Assembly (NCBI RefSeq): GCF_900660705.1
Contig: NZ_LR215043.1
Location: forward strand, 558,001 to 622,000
DNA: 64,000 nucleotides
From: Mycoplasmopsis columbinasalis
GTDB taxonomy: Bacteria; Bacillota_I; Bacilli_A; Mycoplasmatales; Metamycoplasmataceae
Direction of reading: 5' to 3'
A model generated the notes under the pieces. The model had not been told where the DNA came from, ran no database searches, and was given only the letters and a program-made list of their open reading frames with translations. Shown one piece after another: positions 53,148 to 63,944 of this stretch. The translations under genes were made by a program, and so were the position numbers. Each line of letters begins with the position of its first letter. Position 1 is the stretch's first letter.

Positions 53148-54227
53148 ATGGAAAAAACAATATATAACTCTTTATTAGACATTCGTAATTCGTATAATCG
53201 TTTAAACGAAAAATTAAATGAAGAGAGCGTGATTAATAACATCAAAGAGTATGCTCGCATTAATAAAGAAATTAACAAAATCAAAGAAATTACCTTGAAA
53301 TTTAATGAATATGAAGCGATTTTAAATGATATTGAGACTGCAAAAGAGATGCTCTCTTCAAAAAACGAAGAGGAAGTATTGTTTGCTAAAACTATTCTAG
53401 AGGAAAATCAAGTCAAAATTGAAACTCTAGAACAAGAATTAAAAATTTTAATTCTACCTAAAGATGAAAATGATGACAAAAATGTAATTGTCGAAATTAG
53501 AGGGGCCGCAGGTGGTGATGAGGCTAACATTTTCGCCGGTGACTTATTCAGAATGTATTCAAAATATTGTGATGAATTAGGTTTTAAAGTTAAAGTGGTT
53601 TCAACGTCAGCTGCTAGCGCCGGTGGCTTTAGTCAAATCATATTTTCGATTAAGGGTGAAAATGCTTATTCAAAATTGAAATTTGAGAGCGGTGTTCACC
53701 GTGTGCAACGTGTTCCTGTTACTGAAAGTTCCGGTCGAATTCATACTTCCACATCGACAGTAACTGTGATTCCTGAAATCGATGATACAGTCGACATTGA
53801 AATCAAACCAAATGACATAAAAATTGATACTTATCGCTCTAGTGGAGCTGGTGGTCAGTCAGTTAATACAACTGACTCAGCTGTGAGAATTACACACATT
53901 CCAACTGGGATTGTTGTTACTTCACAGGATGAACGTAGTCAAATTGCGAACCGAGAAACGGCAATGACGGTGTTAAAATCTAAACTTTACGATCTTGAAA
54001 TGGCTAAGAAAAACGAAGAGGAAGCCGGTTATCGTAAATTAGCAGGTCAAGGTGATCGTAGCGAAAAAATTAGAACTTATAACTATCCTCAAGATCGTGT
54101 CACTGATCACAGAATCGGTTATTCAACATCACTTAAACAAGTAATGGAAGGAAAATTACAAAACATCATTGATGCGTTACTTACGGAAGAACAAAATCAA
54201 AAAATTAAAGAAGCTGGACTTATCTAA
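53148..54227 (+). CDS. prfA: Peptide chain release factor 1
   Basis: RF1 terminates at UAA and UAG. The product has 359 residues with GGQ in [18 protein letters not shown]. In UGA-Trp mycoplasmas RF2 is absent, so this is probably the only class I factor. The start lacks a ribosome-binding site and is seven nt from a TATAAT. prmC, which methylates the GGQ Gln, overlaps its end by 56 nt. Confidence 0.98.
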   Translation: MEKTIYNSLLDIRNSYNRLNEKLNEESVINNIKEYARINKEINKIKEITLKFNEYEAILNDIETAKEMLSSKNEEEVLFAKTILEENQVKIETLEQELKILILPKDENDDKNVIVEIRGAAGGDEANIFAGDLFRMYSKYCDELGFKVKVVSTSAASAGGFSQIIFSIKGENAYSKLKFESGVHRVQRVPVTESSGRIHTSTSTVTVIPEIDDTVDIEIKPNDIKIDTYRSSGAGGQSVNTTDSAVRITHIPTGIVVTSQDERSQIANRETAMTVLKSKLYDLEMAKKNEEEAGYRKLAGQGDRSEKIRTYNYPQDRVTDHRIGYSTSLKQVMEGKLQNIIDALLTEEQNQKIKEAGLI

Positions 54228-54969
54228 ATTAAAAGAATCCAAAGAACTTTTATTAAAGGAAAAAGCAAAATATGATTTGCCCTTAACAGTTAGTCAAAGA
54301 GAACTAAAACTATTAGCTCAAAACAAACCAATTCAGCACATCATTGGTTTTATAGATTATACTGACGTCAAAATCAAAGTTAATCAAAACGTGTTAATTC
54401 CTCGATATGAAACAGAAGAACTTATTTATCTAGCTTCAGAAATAATAAGGTCAATACCACACATAAAACAACCAAAAATTCTTGATTTGTGCACTGGTTC
54501 GGGTTTTATTGGTTTTTCATTGAAGAAAAAATTTCCTCAAGCACAAGTTGTGATGACGGATATTAGCAAAAAAGCTTTAAAAATAGCAAGATACAATGCG
54601 CGCAAAAATTTTGGCAAAAGTTTTCGTCAAATTAAAATTTTACATAGAAACCTATTTCATAGGATTAAAGGAAATTTTGACTTAATAATAGCAAATCCGC
54701 CGTATTTAGACAAAAATGACGTTACTGTGGAAGAAAGCGTTAGAAACAATGAACCTTTAATTGCTTTGTTTGCTGCAAAAAAAGGGTGAGATATCTATGA
54801 AAAGATTCTTGCAAATTCCAAAAAATATTTTTCAAATAATCCTTATGCAAAACTCTTAATGGAAATTAATCCATTGCATAGCAACAAATGGCAACAAATA
54901 ATTGACTGTAAAATAATCAAAGATATAAATGGTAAAAATCGTTTTGTTAAACTAGATAAGAACTATTAA
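54172..54969 (+). CDS. prmC: Release-factor glutamine methyltransferase
   Basis: PrmC methylates the Gln of GGQ in RF1. The product has 265 residues. The SAM motif [14 protein letters not shown] and the NPPY active-site motif ([12 protein letters not shown]) are present. An N-terminal helical domain ([12 protein letters not shown]) is typical. ATG at 54172 lies within the end of prfA; a later start cannot be excluded. One UGA Trp occurs near 54787. acpP follows in 14 nt. Confidence 0.93.
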
Positions 54970-54983
54970 AGGAGAGAATATTT

Positions 54984-55199
54984 ATGGAAGAAAAAATTAT
55001 TGCGAAAATTCAGACTAAAACAAAAGCTAAAGTTACTCCTAATTCAACTTTGAAAGAACTAAAAATCGATTCGCTTGATATCGCTGAATTAATTTTTGAT
55101 ATGGAAAATGAATTAAAAGTTACATTTAATGATGAAGAATTAACTAAACTTCAATCGGTGCAAGATATTGTAGATTTAGTAAAAAAGACGACTAAATAA
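54984..55199 (+). CDS. acpP: Acyl carrier protein-like protein
   Basis: The product has 71 residues with the phosphopantetheine site DSLDIAEL (Ser30). Mycoplasmas lack fatty-acid synthesis, so its role may be in lipid remodelling or as a carrier for other thioesters. AAAGGAGAG precedes the ATG. It is the last gene after prfA-prmC. Confidence 0.88.
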   Translation: MEEKIIAKIQTKTKAKVTPNSTLKELKIDSLDIAELIFDMENELKVTFNDEELTKLQSVQDIVDLVKKTTK

Positions 55200-55215
55200 A
55201 GCGAAGAAAAATGTT

Positions 55216-55242
55216 AAAAAAATAGGACAAGCCTATTTTTTT
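55216..55242. terminator. Bidirectional terminator between acpP and the TM2 gene
   Basis: AAAAAAATAGG/CCTATTTTTTT perfect stem with a 5-nt loop between converging genes. Confidence 0.88.
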
Positions 55243-55247
55243 TATTT

Positions 55248-55487
55248 CTATCATTTAGAAACTGCGCCACCATGTTTATCAATTGTTTTACCGGCTGCAG
55301 CTAAACAAATGTCGAGCAATCAGAGAATTCCAAAGCAGCCGAGTGTTAATAATTTCACTAATCCAAATCCAACTCTTCCGACGTAAAATCTGTCAATCCC
55401 TAACTGTCCAAAGAAAATGGCAAGAAGTAAATTTAGTAATCTGCTTTTATTTGAAACTGCTTGGGTTCTAACAATGTTATTTGACAT
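55248..55487 (-). CDS. TM2 domain membrane protein
   Basis: The product has 79 residues with the TM2 pattern: two membrane helices, and between them FGQLGIDRFYVGRVGFGLVK with the G-x-D/H-RFY motif, ending LWLLDICLAA. TM2 proteins are small, widespread and poorly understood. AAAGGAGAAAA precedes the ATG at 55487. Two UGA Trp codons occur, one just before the TAG stop. A run of 16 A lies in the promoter region. Confidence 0.85.
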
Positions 55488-55538
55488 TTTTCTCCTTTAA
55501 ATAGTAAAGTTCATAAATTAAATAATGATGTCATTACT

Positions 55539-55579
55539 ATCATATTTAAGAAAGATGTCTAGCAAAAAAAAAAAAAAAA
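55539..55579 (-). promoter_or_regulatory. TM2 gene promoter with a poly-A16 (T16 on the coding strand) tract
   Basis: TATGAT on the minus strand (55544-55539) is the best -10 box. An uninterrupted run of 16 A on the plus strand (55564-55579) begins 19 nt upstream and spans the -35 position. Length change in this tract could alter promoter spacing. Confidence 0.45.
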
Positions 55580-55845
55580 CGAGTAATTTATGAAAAATTT
55601 TCACTTTTTTGTCATAAAACGTAAATTTTAATGAAAATGTGTTTAATTTTGCGTAAATTTTACATTCAACACACAAGTAAAAAAAATTGAATTGCCTTTT
55701 TGTATTCTTTTTTAAATTTTTAGTTTGAAAACCTATTTTAAGGCTTAGTTTTTTTGTGTTAATTTTAAGAATATATCTATGGTATAGGGCTAAATTTCAA
55801 ATTTTTTGTAAATTTTTTAATGACTTAGTTTTCTGTTTTTTGTTA

Positions 55846-55851
55846 TATAAT
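55846..55851 (+). promoter_or_regulatory. -10 box of tRNA-Trp
   Basis: TATAAT 15 nt before the mature tRNA 5' end; no clear -35. The preceding 260 bases (55580-55845) are AT-rich with no recognisable gene. Confidence 0.6.
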
Positions 55852-55866
55852 TTATCAGTAAATCGT

Positions 55867-55941
55867 AGGAGTGTAGTTCAACGGTAGAACAACGGGCTTC
55901 AACCCCGTGTGTTATGGGTTCGAATCCTGTCACTCCTGCCA
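55867..55941 (+). tRNA. trnW: tRNA-Trp, anticodon TCA (reads UGA)
   Basis: A full cloverleaf is seen: acceptor AGGAGTG/CACTCCT, D-stem GTTC/GAAC, anticodon stem ACGGG/CCCGT with loop CTTCAAC, variable loop GTGTT, T-arm with TTCGAAT, and an encoded CCA end. Anticodon TCA decodes UGA as Trp, confirming genetic code 4 for the window. Confidence 0.96.
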
Positions 55942-56054
55942 TTTTTTTTATTACTTTTTTGACATAATTTCACAAAATTTTCGTGTCAACAACATATGCA
56001 CAAAAAAACTTTATTGCTATATGTAAATATTATTAATATTGAAACTTTATGTCT

Positions 56055-56060
56055 TATAAT
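56055..56060 (+). promoter_or_regulatory. -10 box before the 48-codon frame upstream of potA
   Basis: TATAAT followed by seven nt (TTGCAAC) and an ATG at 56068, the same geometry as prfA. It may also drive the pot operon, since no better promoter is seen before potA. Confidence 0.45.
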
Positions 56061-56067
56061 TTGCAAC

Positions 56068-56214
56068 ATGAAAATTGCAAAGTATTGAAAAAAAGATAAA
56101 TGAATTTCAAAACAAATCTTATCTTATTTCAACGTGGATAAAATTCCCTCGTTGCATTTTTACGCCGTAGAATATACCCAGGATATTTTTGATAGAGTCC
56201 CCCCTTTAAAATAA
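56068..56214 (+). CDS. Possible small leaderless protein of 48 residues
   Basis: The frame MKIAKYWKKDKWISKQILSY... ends RVPPLK with TAA at 56212-56214, reading two UGA as Trp. It has a basic N-terminus and no recognised family. The only support is the well-placed TATAAT, seven nt upstream. It could be an upstream peptide of the pot operon or a chance frame. Confidence 0.35.
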
Positions 56215-56328
56215 TTAGAAATAGCTATTTTTTATTTTTTAGTTTATTCTAACTATTTTTTTGTTGCTTTTAAATCAACCGATTGCCTTGTGCAGTTGCT
56301 TTTAGTTATTTACAAGACAAGGAGAAAT

Positions 56329-57714
56329 ATGTCGCAGAAAATTAATTCGCAACACATTATTGAACTCAAAGGTGTTGTTAAAGAATTTGATGATAAATTA
56401 GTGCTTGACCATGTTGACTTAAAAATTAACCGTGGTGAATTTGTTACCTTGCTTGGACCTTCAGGTTCTGGTAAAACTACTATTCTTAGATTGATTGCGG
56501 GTTTTGAATGAGCAACTCGTGGTGAAATTAAATTTAACGGTTTAGACATTAAAGACCTACCAGCTCACGCTCGTGATCTTTCAACCATTTTCCAAGACTA
56601 TGCACTTTTTCCTCACTTAAATGTTGAAGGAAACATTAAGTATGGTTTGATGCTCAAAAGAAAACCAAAAGAAACCATTGCTCCTGAACTTTATGATTTA
56701 TTAAAACAAAAACAAGCAATGTGAAAAGAAAGAGCAAAAGCCGAAATGGCTAAGCTTGATGTCATTCAAAAAACATACTTGCAAGAGATGTCAAAGTTCA
56801 AGCCAACTAGCTACCAATACAAAAAACGTCAAAAATGACTTGACGAATCAGACTTTAAATATTCATACTGAGAATACTATTCAAACTTACAAACCGAAAA
56901 GTTTGAGAAAAAATACTTAACTAGAAAACTTACTAAGCAAGAAATTAACGATGAAGTGGCAAAAATTGTGCATTTAGTCGGTCTTGAAGGTAGCGAGAAA
57001 AAAGCCATCAGCGAACTTTCAGGTGGAATGAAACAAAGAGTTGCCCTTGCTCGTTCATTGGTTATCGAGCCTGCCATCTTGCTTTTAGACGAACCTCTTA
57101 GTGCACTTGATGCCAAAATTCGTCAAAAGATGCAAATTTTATTGAAAGATATCCAACGTAAACTTGGTCTTACTTTTATTTTTGTTACCCACGACCAAGA
57201 CGAAGCCCTTGAACTTTCGGACAGAGTAGCAATCGTGCGTGATGGAAAAATTGAACAATATGACACACCAAAAGCAATTTATGACTACCCAATTAACAAG
57301 TGAATTGCAAACTTTATTGGTGATTCAAATATTTTCAATGGTGTTTTTCACGCTGACGGAACTGTAACTTTCCTTGATAATAAAACTTACAAAACTATTC
57401 ACGAAGCGAGAGAATTTTCAGATGGACAAGAAGTTGATGTGTTGATTCGTCCGGAAGACATTGACGTTTTGGATACAAATCGTGAACAAAACGACCGCTT
57501 ACTTGGTACTATTCTCGAATCTTCATACCGTGGTAGTTACTACTATTTAAAAATTCAATTATCATCAAAACACATAATTTATGTGGAAACTGCAAAAAAC
57601 TTTGCAGTTGGCGAAAAAGTTTATTTAAGCTGAACAATCGATTCGATTCACCTAATGCACAAAGACAAAAAGTGAGATTACACTAAAGATGAAAACCACC
57701 AAACTGGTGAGTAA
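56329..57714 (+). CDS. potA: Spermidine/putrescine ABC transporter ATP-binding protein
   Basis: PotA powers polyamine import. The product has 461 residues. Walker [10 protein letters not shown] (about residues 42-50), Q-loop [13 protein letters not shown], signature LSGGMKQR, Walker [16 protein letters not shown]-loop FVTHDQDEA and a C-terminal TOBE-like regulatory domain are present. An extra, Lys/Tyr/Trp-rich segment of roughly 85 residues sits between Q-loop and signature. AAGGAGAAAT precedes the ATG. potB overlaps its end by 26 nt. Confidence 0.96.
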
Positions 57715-58528
57715 ACTCGCTTTAAATCGTCGTTTAGCTTTATTAATTCCTTTTGCCATTATTGCAATCTTTTTCATCATCTTGCCAATTATTTTAATTT
57801 TAGTTAATGCTCTTACTGCGCATGATGATTTTGATGCTTGGTCATTAGTTAAAGATAACTCAACCTGAGTAAAAATCGGACGTAGTTTAAAAATTGGAAT
57901 TTTAAGTTCAATTATTTGCTTGTTCCTTGGTTTTCCTTATGCGTACTTAATTGCACGGAGCAAAAATCCTTACTTACCAATTTATGGAATGAGTTTGATT
58001 ATTAGTCCAATGATCATTTTCACCATTGCTCGTATTTATGCAATTAGAGGCTTTTTCCTCTCAATAGTGGCTGACGAAAACACCTTGAATGCCGAATGAT
58101 TTATGGTTTTGGCTTTAACTTACCTTAACTTACCATTTATGATTATGCCTTTATATTCAGTGTTTCGTGATATGCCTAACAACATTTTGGAAGCAAGTGA
58201 AGACTTAGGTTACAATAAATTTCAAACTTTAATTAAAGTAGTAATTCCCTACTCACTCAAAGCAATTATTAGTGGTTTTGGTTTAATTTTTCTTTCTTCA
58301 GCAACCAACTTTGTAATTAGTGACAAGTTGTTGCCAAATAAAAACCAACTCCAAATGATTGGTTCAGTGATTAATGATTTTTCAGTAGCGTCAAATAAAT
58401 TTGCCTTGGCGCGTGGTAGTGCGCTTGTGCTTATTGTGTCGGCAATTTTCATTGGCGCCTACGCTTTGATTCAATACTTACCAAAGTTAATTTCAAAATT
58501 TAACAAGAGAGGATGAAAATATGAATAG
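57689..58528 (+). CDS. potB: Spermidine/putrescine ABC transporter permease
   Basis: The product is a 279-residue permease with six predicted membrane segments and the EAA-type loop EASEDLGYNKFQTLIKVVIPY. It begins inside potA and ends inside potC. The last residues GWKYE follow a UGA Trp. Confidence 0.94.
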
Positions 58529-59360
58529 ATTTTTTGCCTTTCTTAAACACTCATATGTGTACTTGATTTTAATTTTTACTTACATTCCCCTTTTGTTTGC
58601 AGTAATTTTTTCATTCAACAAACCTAGTGAAAAGGGCTTTCTTAGTTTTAGTTTTAATTCCTTTTCAAATGATGCTTACAATAATTTGTTTGCCGACGGA
58701 CGCGACACAGCGTTGTTAAATAGTTTTATTATTGCGCTTTGCACCGCGATTTTGGTGGTTTCTATTTCACTTGTGACAGTTTATGCAATGTGAAAACAAC
58801 GTAACAAAAAATACGGTGCTGTAGTTAAAAGTATTAACAATATTCCTTTAATTAACCCTGACAACATTACTGCCATTGGTTTAGTACTTGTGTTTTCAAT
58901 TTTATTTGGATCACTTGCTGCTACGAGTGAAGGTTTATTTAGAGGAATCGTTGGCCACGCCATCATGGCACTTCCTTACGGTGTAACTCTAATGTATCCT
59001 CGCAGCGAAAAATTTAATCGTTCTTTACTCGAGGCTTCGCAAGATTTAGGTTACAACAAATTTAAATCATGATTTAAAACTTATTTTGTGTACATGTTAC
59101 CAGTAATTATTTTTGCGGGTACAGTTGCTGCAATTCTTTCGTTCGATGACTTTATTATTTTGCGTACAATCACTAACACATCAACTTTAGGTACCAAACT
59201 TTACGAAGGTGAATTCCAAGTGTGAGCCTTAGCGCTTGGTTCAGTGTTAATGTTTATTACTATTGCCGGCAACGCAATTTACATCTGAAGAAAAGCACAT
59301 TTAGTCAAAAAAGCTAAAAAAATTAAAAATGCACAGAAAAAAGGTGGCCACAATGAGTAA
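58521..59360 (+). CDS. potC: Spermidine/putrescine ABC transporter permease
   Basis: The product is a 279-residue second permease with an EAA loop EASQDLGYNKFKSWFKTYF and six membrane segments. The ATG at 58521 overlaps potB by eight nt. The C-terminus is Lys-rich and cytoplasmic. It overlaps potD by eight nt. Confidence 0.94.
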
Positions 59361-61059
59361 ATGAAAGAGTTTTACGAATTTTGTCAAAAGCAAAATACTC
59401 ACCAAAACAGTAGGTTATTCAGCTTTAGGTGCTGTTACTGCCGCTTCACTCATTGGCGCTCTTTCATACAAAGTAAGCGCTCCCTTTAAACCTAGTTTTT
59501 ACAACTACAAACAATATATTTCTGACGAAGTAAGAGATGTTATTTCTAAACACTTTGACTTTAAAGAATTTGACACTTTGAATCAGTTCACTAACGCAAT
59601 TTTAACTAGAAAAGCTGTGGCAGGAATTGGTTCAGACTCGCAAGCTGTGACTTTAATTCAAAAAGGTCAGTTACAAAAATTAAATTTCCATAAACTTTTC
59701 CCACAACTTATCAGTGAAGAAGAAACCAAAGACGATAATTTAGTAGCACAAAAACTCAAAAGCGTGTACAGCGAATCAGTGTGAGAACACTTACAAGCCT
59801 ATGATAAAGACTTAACGGTCGATGACACTGGTAAAAAATATGATGGACCACAACGTCACTTGTGACAATACTTTGTACCGTATTTTGTACAAGATATGGT
59901 AGTAGCCTACAATCCTGCTAAAGTTTTAAATCGCAAAAACAAGGGTTCAGTTGCTTATGATGCTAATATGGACTTTAAGCAAATTTACGAATTTGACCGC
60001 AAAATTATCAGTGACTTAATTTCTACTGAACAGCAAAATGATCCTAAATGAAACGGGCGTGAGTTTTCACTTTATAGTATTCTCAAAGTTTTACGTGCAA
60101 ATGGCTTTGAAAATATGGAAGCAACTGATGCGGTGCGTGACAATATGGTTTACGGATCTGCCTTTAAAAAAGATGCGAACAACAACTACACTGATATTTA
60201 TCAAACTGGTGAAGCTGATAATTTTTCAAGTCAAACCTCATATTCATCATTTAAACAACTCATCGATCAGTACAAAGATTTAATTGAAAGTGCTACTGGT
60301 TATTCGCTCCAAGATCCACACATTAATTTCATTGGTAGTGGTGGTGAGTTAGTTGACAAAATTAGTGATCCAACTACAGCAATTGACTTTGGTACTATTT
60401 ACAACGGCGATGCTTTTGATGCTTATTTTGCTAATGACAACCACTCAAATGCTCGTGATGGTCAAATTCGTTACTTGCGCCCTAAAAATAACTTAGTTCT
60501 TGTTGATGGTTTTATTATTGTTAACGGTATTAATGATGAATTCACCGAAAAGGCCTATGAAGTAGCAAAAAACAGCTTCATTAATGGCATTGATGACGCT
60601 GACTGGAGCGATAATAGCGAAGATGAAAATCCTGAAGATTATCTTGCTTACGTGAACTTTGACACAGTTGGTTATACGCCGGCTTACAAACAATTAATTA
60701 ATTATGTCAAAGAAAATTATTTTACTGGTTATATTGATCCTGAGGCGCAAGAGGCAGAAGCACGGGCAAAAGGTGAAGAAATTAATCCAGAAACAAGTTG
60801 AGTTTTACACGAAGGCAACAAATTAACACCAGAAGAATGAAAGCAAGCTTTAGAATATGAATCACACTATATTCAAGGCTTATTTGACATTACAAGCCAT
60901 TATACAATTTGAATGCCAGGTACCACCGACCCAATTCATTTTCCTGAAAAACAAACCAATGAGTACACTTATACTGTAAAACATTCAGACATTAAACCAG
61001 TTAGTGCACGAACTTTAACTGATATCGAAGCTTATTGAAGTCAAAAAATAAAAAAATAA
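59353..61059 (+). CDS. potD: Polyamine ABC transporter substrate-binding protein
   Basis: The product has 568 residues. An N-terminal membrane helix (TVGYSALGAVTAASLIGALS) anchors it; no lipobox Cys is seen. The ATG overlaps potC. RHLWQYFVPYFVQDMVVAYN and IIVNG segments fit the PotD-type periplasmic-binding fold, here on the cell surface. It is longer than E. coli PotD (348), as in other mycoplasmas. Substrate inferred from operon context. Confidence 0.88.
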
Positions 61060-61087
61060 AAAAGAACCTCTTTCTGGTTCTTTTTTA
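61060..61087. terminator. Terminator of potABCD
   Basis: AAAAGAACC/GGTTCTTTTTT with a 7-nt loop just after potD; usable from both sides, since the next gene converges. Confidence 0.88.
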
Positions 61088-61098
61088 TTGCTTTCTGT

Positions 61099-62505
61099 TT
61101 AAAGAATAGGTTTATTGTCAGTTGGTGCTTTTTGATAATCTGGGGTCTCAGCAATTTTTTTCATAGCCTCGTAGAATTTTTTGAACTCACCATATCCATA
61201 TGGTTCAGCTCAACCACCGTATTCTGCATTGCCAGGAATCATTACGTATGCTTGATTATAACTAAGATTCTTTCAGAATTTTTTAGGATCTTTTAACTTA
61301 TTCTTGTCGTCAAAATCATCTTTTTGTGCGCTTTCATAGTCAAAGCTAAGTCCTTTGCTACCACCAAGAGCAAATAGTTTCATAAGAGCACCATTTGTTT
61401 CTTCAAGGTACACTTTTTTTCTGTCTTCATTTGAAAGTCCCTTAGTTCTACGATCAAAGAAGTCATTAAAGTTGTCGCCGATTTTCATAACGACTTTAAG
61501 TTTTACATTTTTACCAGATTTGTTATCTGTTTGGTTAAAATCTCAACCATTAGTGTTGTTGTCGACAGCGTTCATTCTGTCGTTTTTGTAGATCGAGCGA
61601 CCAATTGCTTCAGCAACTTTTCAGTTTTCTCATGCTTTTCAAGGTGTCTTGTTGAATTCTTTGGTAAAAGTTGTATTTTTAGCAAGCGCTTTAGCCTCAT
61701 CAGCACTTAGATTTTTTGTTTTTTCATCAGTTAGGTCAGCTGCGTTTTTCGGTGTATATGGCATTGCGCCACGCATTCAGAATTGAAAGTCTGCTACGTA
61801 TTTGACGCCTAAAGCCTTAAGATTCTTCTTTATACCTTCAAGAGTTGTTTTTGACAAGTTAGTATCTGAGTTATACATTACCAAAGCACCATGTTCTTGC
61901 GTGTAGTTAATAAAGTCAACAGCACCAGGCACTTCGCGTCTGAAACCTTTTGCATCAAAAGTTTCTTTTACTTCAGTTTTGAAACCACCATTAAGCATTG
62001 CGTATGCTTCAGTGTAATCATTTTGTAAGACAGTTTCATCGATATCCATAAAAACAACTGGAATGACTTTGTCAGATGCAGGGTCGTCAACTTTTTGAGC
62101 TGTGTTGAAGTTTTGACTCCAGTCGAATTGAACAATTGAATCAGTTGACTCAGGTGTTGAAACTGTATCAGCAGGTTTTCTAAGGTTGTCTAGACCAAAT
62201 TTTGCTTGTTCATATGCTTGAACTTTACCGAGATAACTTTCCACAGATTTAATGTATCAAATTACCGCGCCATAAGTACCAGCATCTTTTAAAATGGTGT
62301 TAATAAGATCAGCTTTTGCGTCGTTTTCTAATTCAAATTCGCTAATAGCGTCAGTAATAAATCTTTTTTTTTCATCATTTGACAAACTAGCAAATTGTGC
62401 GTTAATGTCTTGGTCTGGTTTGCTATTGTTGCAAGCAATCATTGTGAACGGTAAAGCGCCAGCGAGAACTGTACTTCCGGTTAAAATCAATTTCTTAAAC
62501 TTCAT
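61099..62505 (-). CDS. HAD-family acid phosphatase lipoprotein (5'-nucleotidase e(P4) type)
   Basis: The product has 468 residues. The signal peptide MKFKKLILTGSTVLAGALPF ends in MIAC (Cys25). The HAD motif VFMDIDETVLQND supplies the two catalytic Asp, followed by NSDTNLS (motif II) and a late GDNFNDFFDRR (motif IV). This matches class B/C acid phosphatases such as lipoprotein e(P4), which dephosphorylate nucleotides outside the cell for nucleoside uptake. AGGAGAAATAAATTT precedes the ATG. It is longer than e(P4) at both ends of the core. Confidence 0.9.
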
Positions 62506-62600
62506 AAATTTATTTCTCCTATTTTTACTTAATTATTTTAATTTATTTGTTAGTTGACTAAGAGAGCTAAGAAATAAAGTCTATGAAAAAAATATAAAAA

Positions 62601-62628
62601 TATGAAAAACCAGCGCGAGGCTGGTTTT
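62601..62628 (-). terminator. Terminator of rpsO
   Basis: AAAACCAGC/GCTGGTTTT stem with a GCGAG loop, six nt past the rpsO stop on the minus strand. Confidence 0.85.
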
Positions 62629-62634
62629 GTGAAA

Positions 62635-62901
62635 TTATTTTCTAAGATTTAATTCACTCAATGCTTTTTGGTAAGCATCGAAATCTTCGCTTTTAAGGTG
62701 TTGAAGTAGCACACGACGACGATTAATTTTTGCTAAGAAACCACGTTTTGAGTGGTTGTCTTTAGGGTTCTTTTGGAAGTGAGGTTTTAAATCTTCGATT
62801 TCTGCTGTCAAAATTGCTACTTGTACAAGAGTGTTTCCTGTGTCTTTCGCGTTTTTGCCAAATTTTGCAACCAATTTAGCTTTATCAGCTTTAGTAATCA
62901 T
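62635..62901 (-). CDS. rpsO: 30S ribosomal protein S15
   Basis: S15 is 88 residues with KDTGNTLVQVAILTAEIEDL, HSKRGFLAKINRRR and YQKALSELNLRK. It binds the 16S central domain. AGGAGAAAAAAAT precedes the ATG. It is monocistronic or distal to ribF, 95 nt away. Confidence 0.98.
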   Translation of the reverse strand: MITKADKAKLVAKFGKNAKDTGNTLVQVAILTAEIEDLKPHFQKNPKDNHSKRGFLAKINRRRVLLQHLKSEDFDAYQKALSELNLRK

Positions 62902-62996
62902 ATTTTTTTCTCCTAATATGTTTTAACCTAGCTTAAATTTGCATTTAAACCAAGCATAAAATGTCTTGCAAATAATGCTAATAAATATTAGCATAT

Positions 62997-63860
62997 TTAT
63001 TTTGTTTTTGTAATACTTATAAAGAAATTTTTAGCTTCAATTAAATCCTGCTTTGTGATAACTTCTGCAGTTGTGTCAAAAAAACGCAATGCCTTAATAA
63101 ATTGAATTGTGCAATTAACCAATATATCTATATTAAAGTTAAAATCGAGAAATTTGATTCACGCTTGCGTGTTGTATTGATACTTAAGCACAGCATAGTA
63201 AACAAACTCACCAATTTCAACGTTGACAATATAAACACCATGCTTGAGGTTAACTAAATCGTCTGCTTTAGTGACCAAAAATTCTTGTTCAGAAGTAGTG
63301 GTGAAACTTGCACTAAAACCATATTTGTACATATTTAGGTTGTTCACTAATTCAATTTCGCCTTGTTCCAAACTCTCTTTAAGTAGTGTCGTTGAAATTT
63401 TTTTGTTTGCAACTTTTAATTGTGATACCACGTGAACTTTATCTGCACCAAAACGATCCTTTAGTGTTGCGGGTGAACCAGATGCTCTAAAACCAAAACG
63501 AAAATCTTCACCACAAACAAAGTCAACGTTAGTTTGGTTTGCGACTAACGCATCAATAAACTCCTGTGGATTTCAATGCGCTAAGTGTTGATAATTTAGT
63601 GCAATTGCGTGCTCAAAATTTAAGTCAGCAAAAGCTTGTGCTCGAAAGTTTAAATCAGAAAAGATAGTTTGGTTTTTTGGCAAATGTTCGCAATCAGCAA
63701 AAAAGACTAACACCAGGTCACGTTGTGAGTTGGCAGTTAAACTTTGCGCGCTTTTTAACAGTTCATAGTGGCCTAGGTGGAATGCTTCAAATGAACCTAA
63801 AATATAGATGGGTTGGTTAAATTGAGGTAAATGAGAAAGCTCGTAAATTGTTAACGCCAT
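62997..63860 (-). CDS. ribF: Bifunctional riboflavin kinase/FAD synthetase
   Basis: RibF makes FMN and FAD from riboflavin. The product has 287 residues. YILGSFEAFHLGHYELL carries the HxGH nucleotidyltransferase motif, FVCGEDFRFGFRASG the second, and a divergent riboflavin kinase domain follows (LKHGVYIVNVEI). The ATG at 63860 is preferred over an upstream TTG lying against GGGAGG. UGA codons split it under the standard code. The kinase domain is weakly conserved, so kinase activity is less certain. Confidence 0.88.
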
Positions 63861-63910
63861 TGCAAACAACCTCCCAAAGAACGTGAGTATAGTGTGTGTG
63901 AATTTGAAAA

Positions 63911-63935
63911 AAATATGCGTTGCCCACGCATATTT
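63911..63935 (-). terminator. Terminator upstream of ribF
   Basis: AAATATGCG/CGCATATTT perfect 9-bp stem with a 7-nt loop, ten nt after the preceding gene's stop. Confidence 0.8.
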
Positions 63936-63944
63936 AGTTTTTAA

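Noticed and set aside
12000-61000. Apparent frameshifts or split genes in pyk, mgtA, der, valS, tex, potABCD and others
   Set aside because: All breaks fall on UGA, which is Trp here, as the tRNA-Trp(TCA) shows. Only the cases listed as pseudogenes involve TAA, TAG or true shifts.
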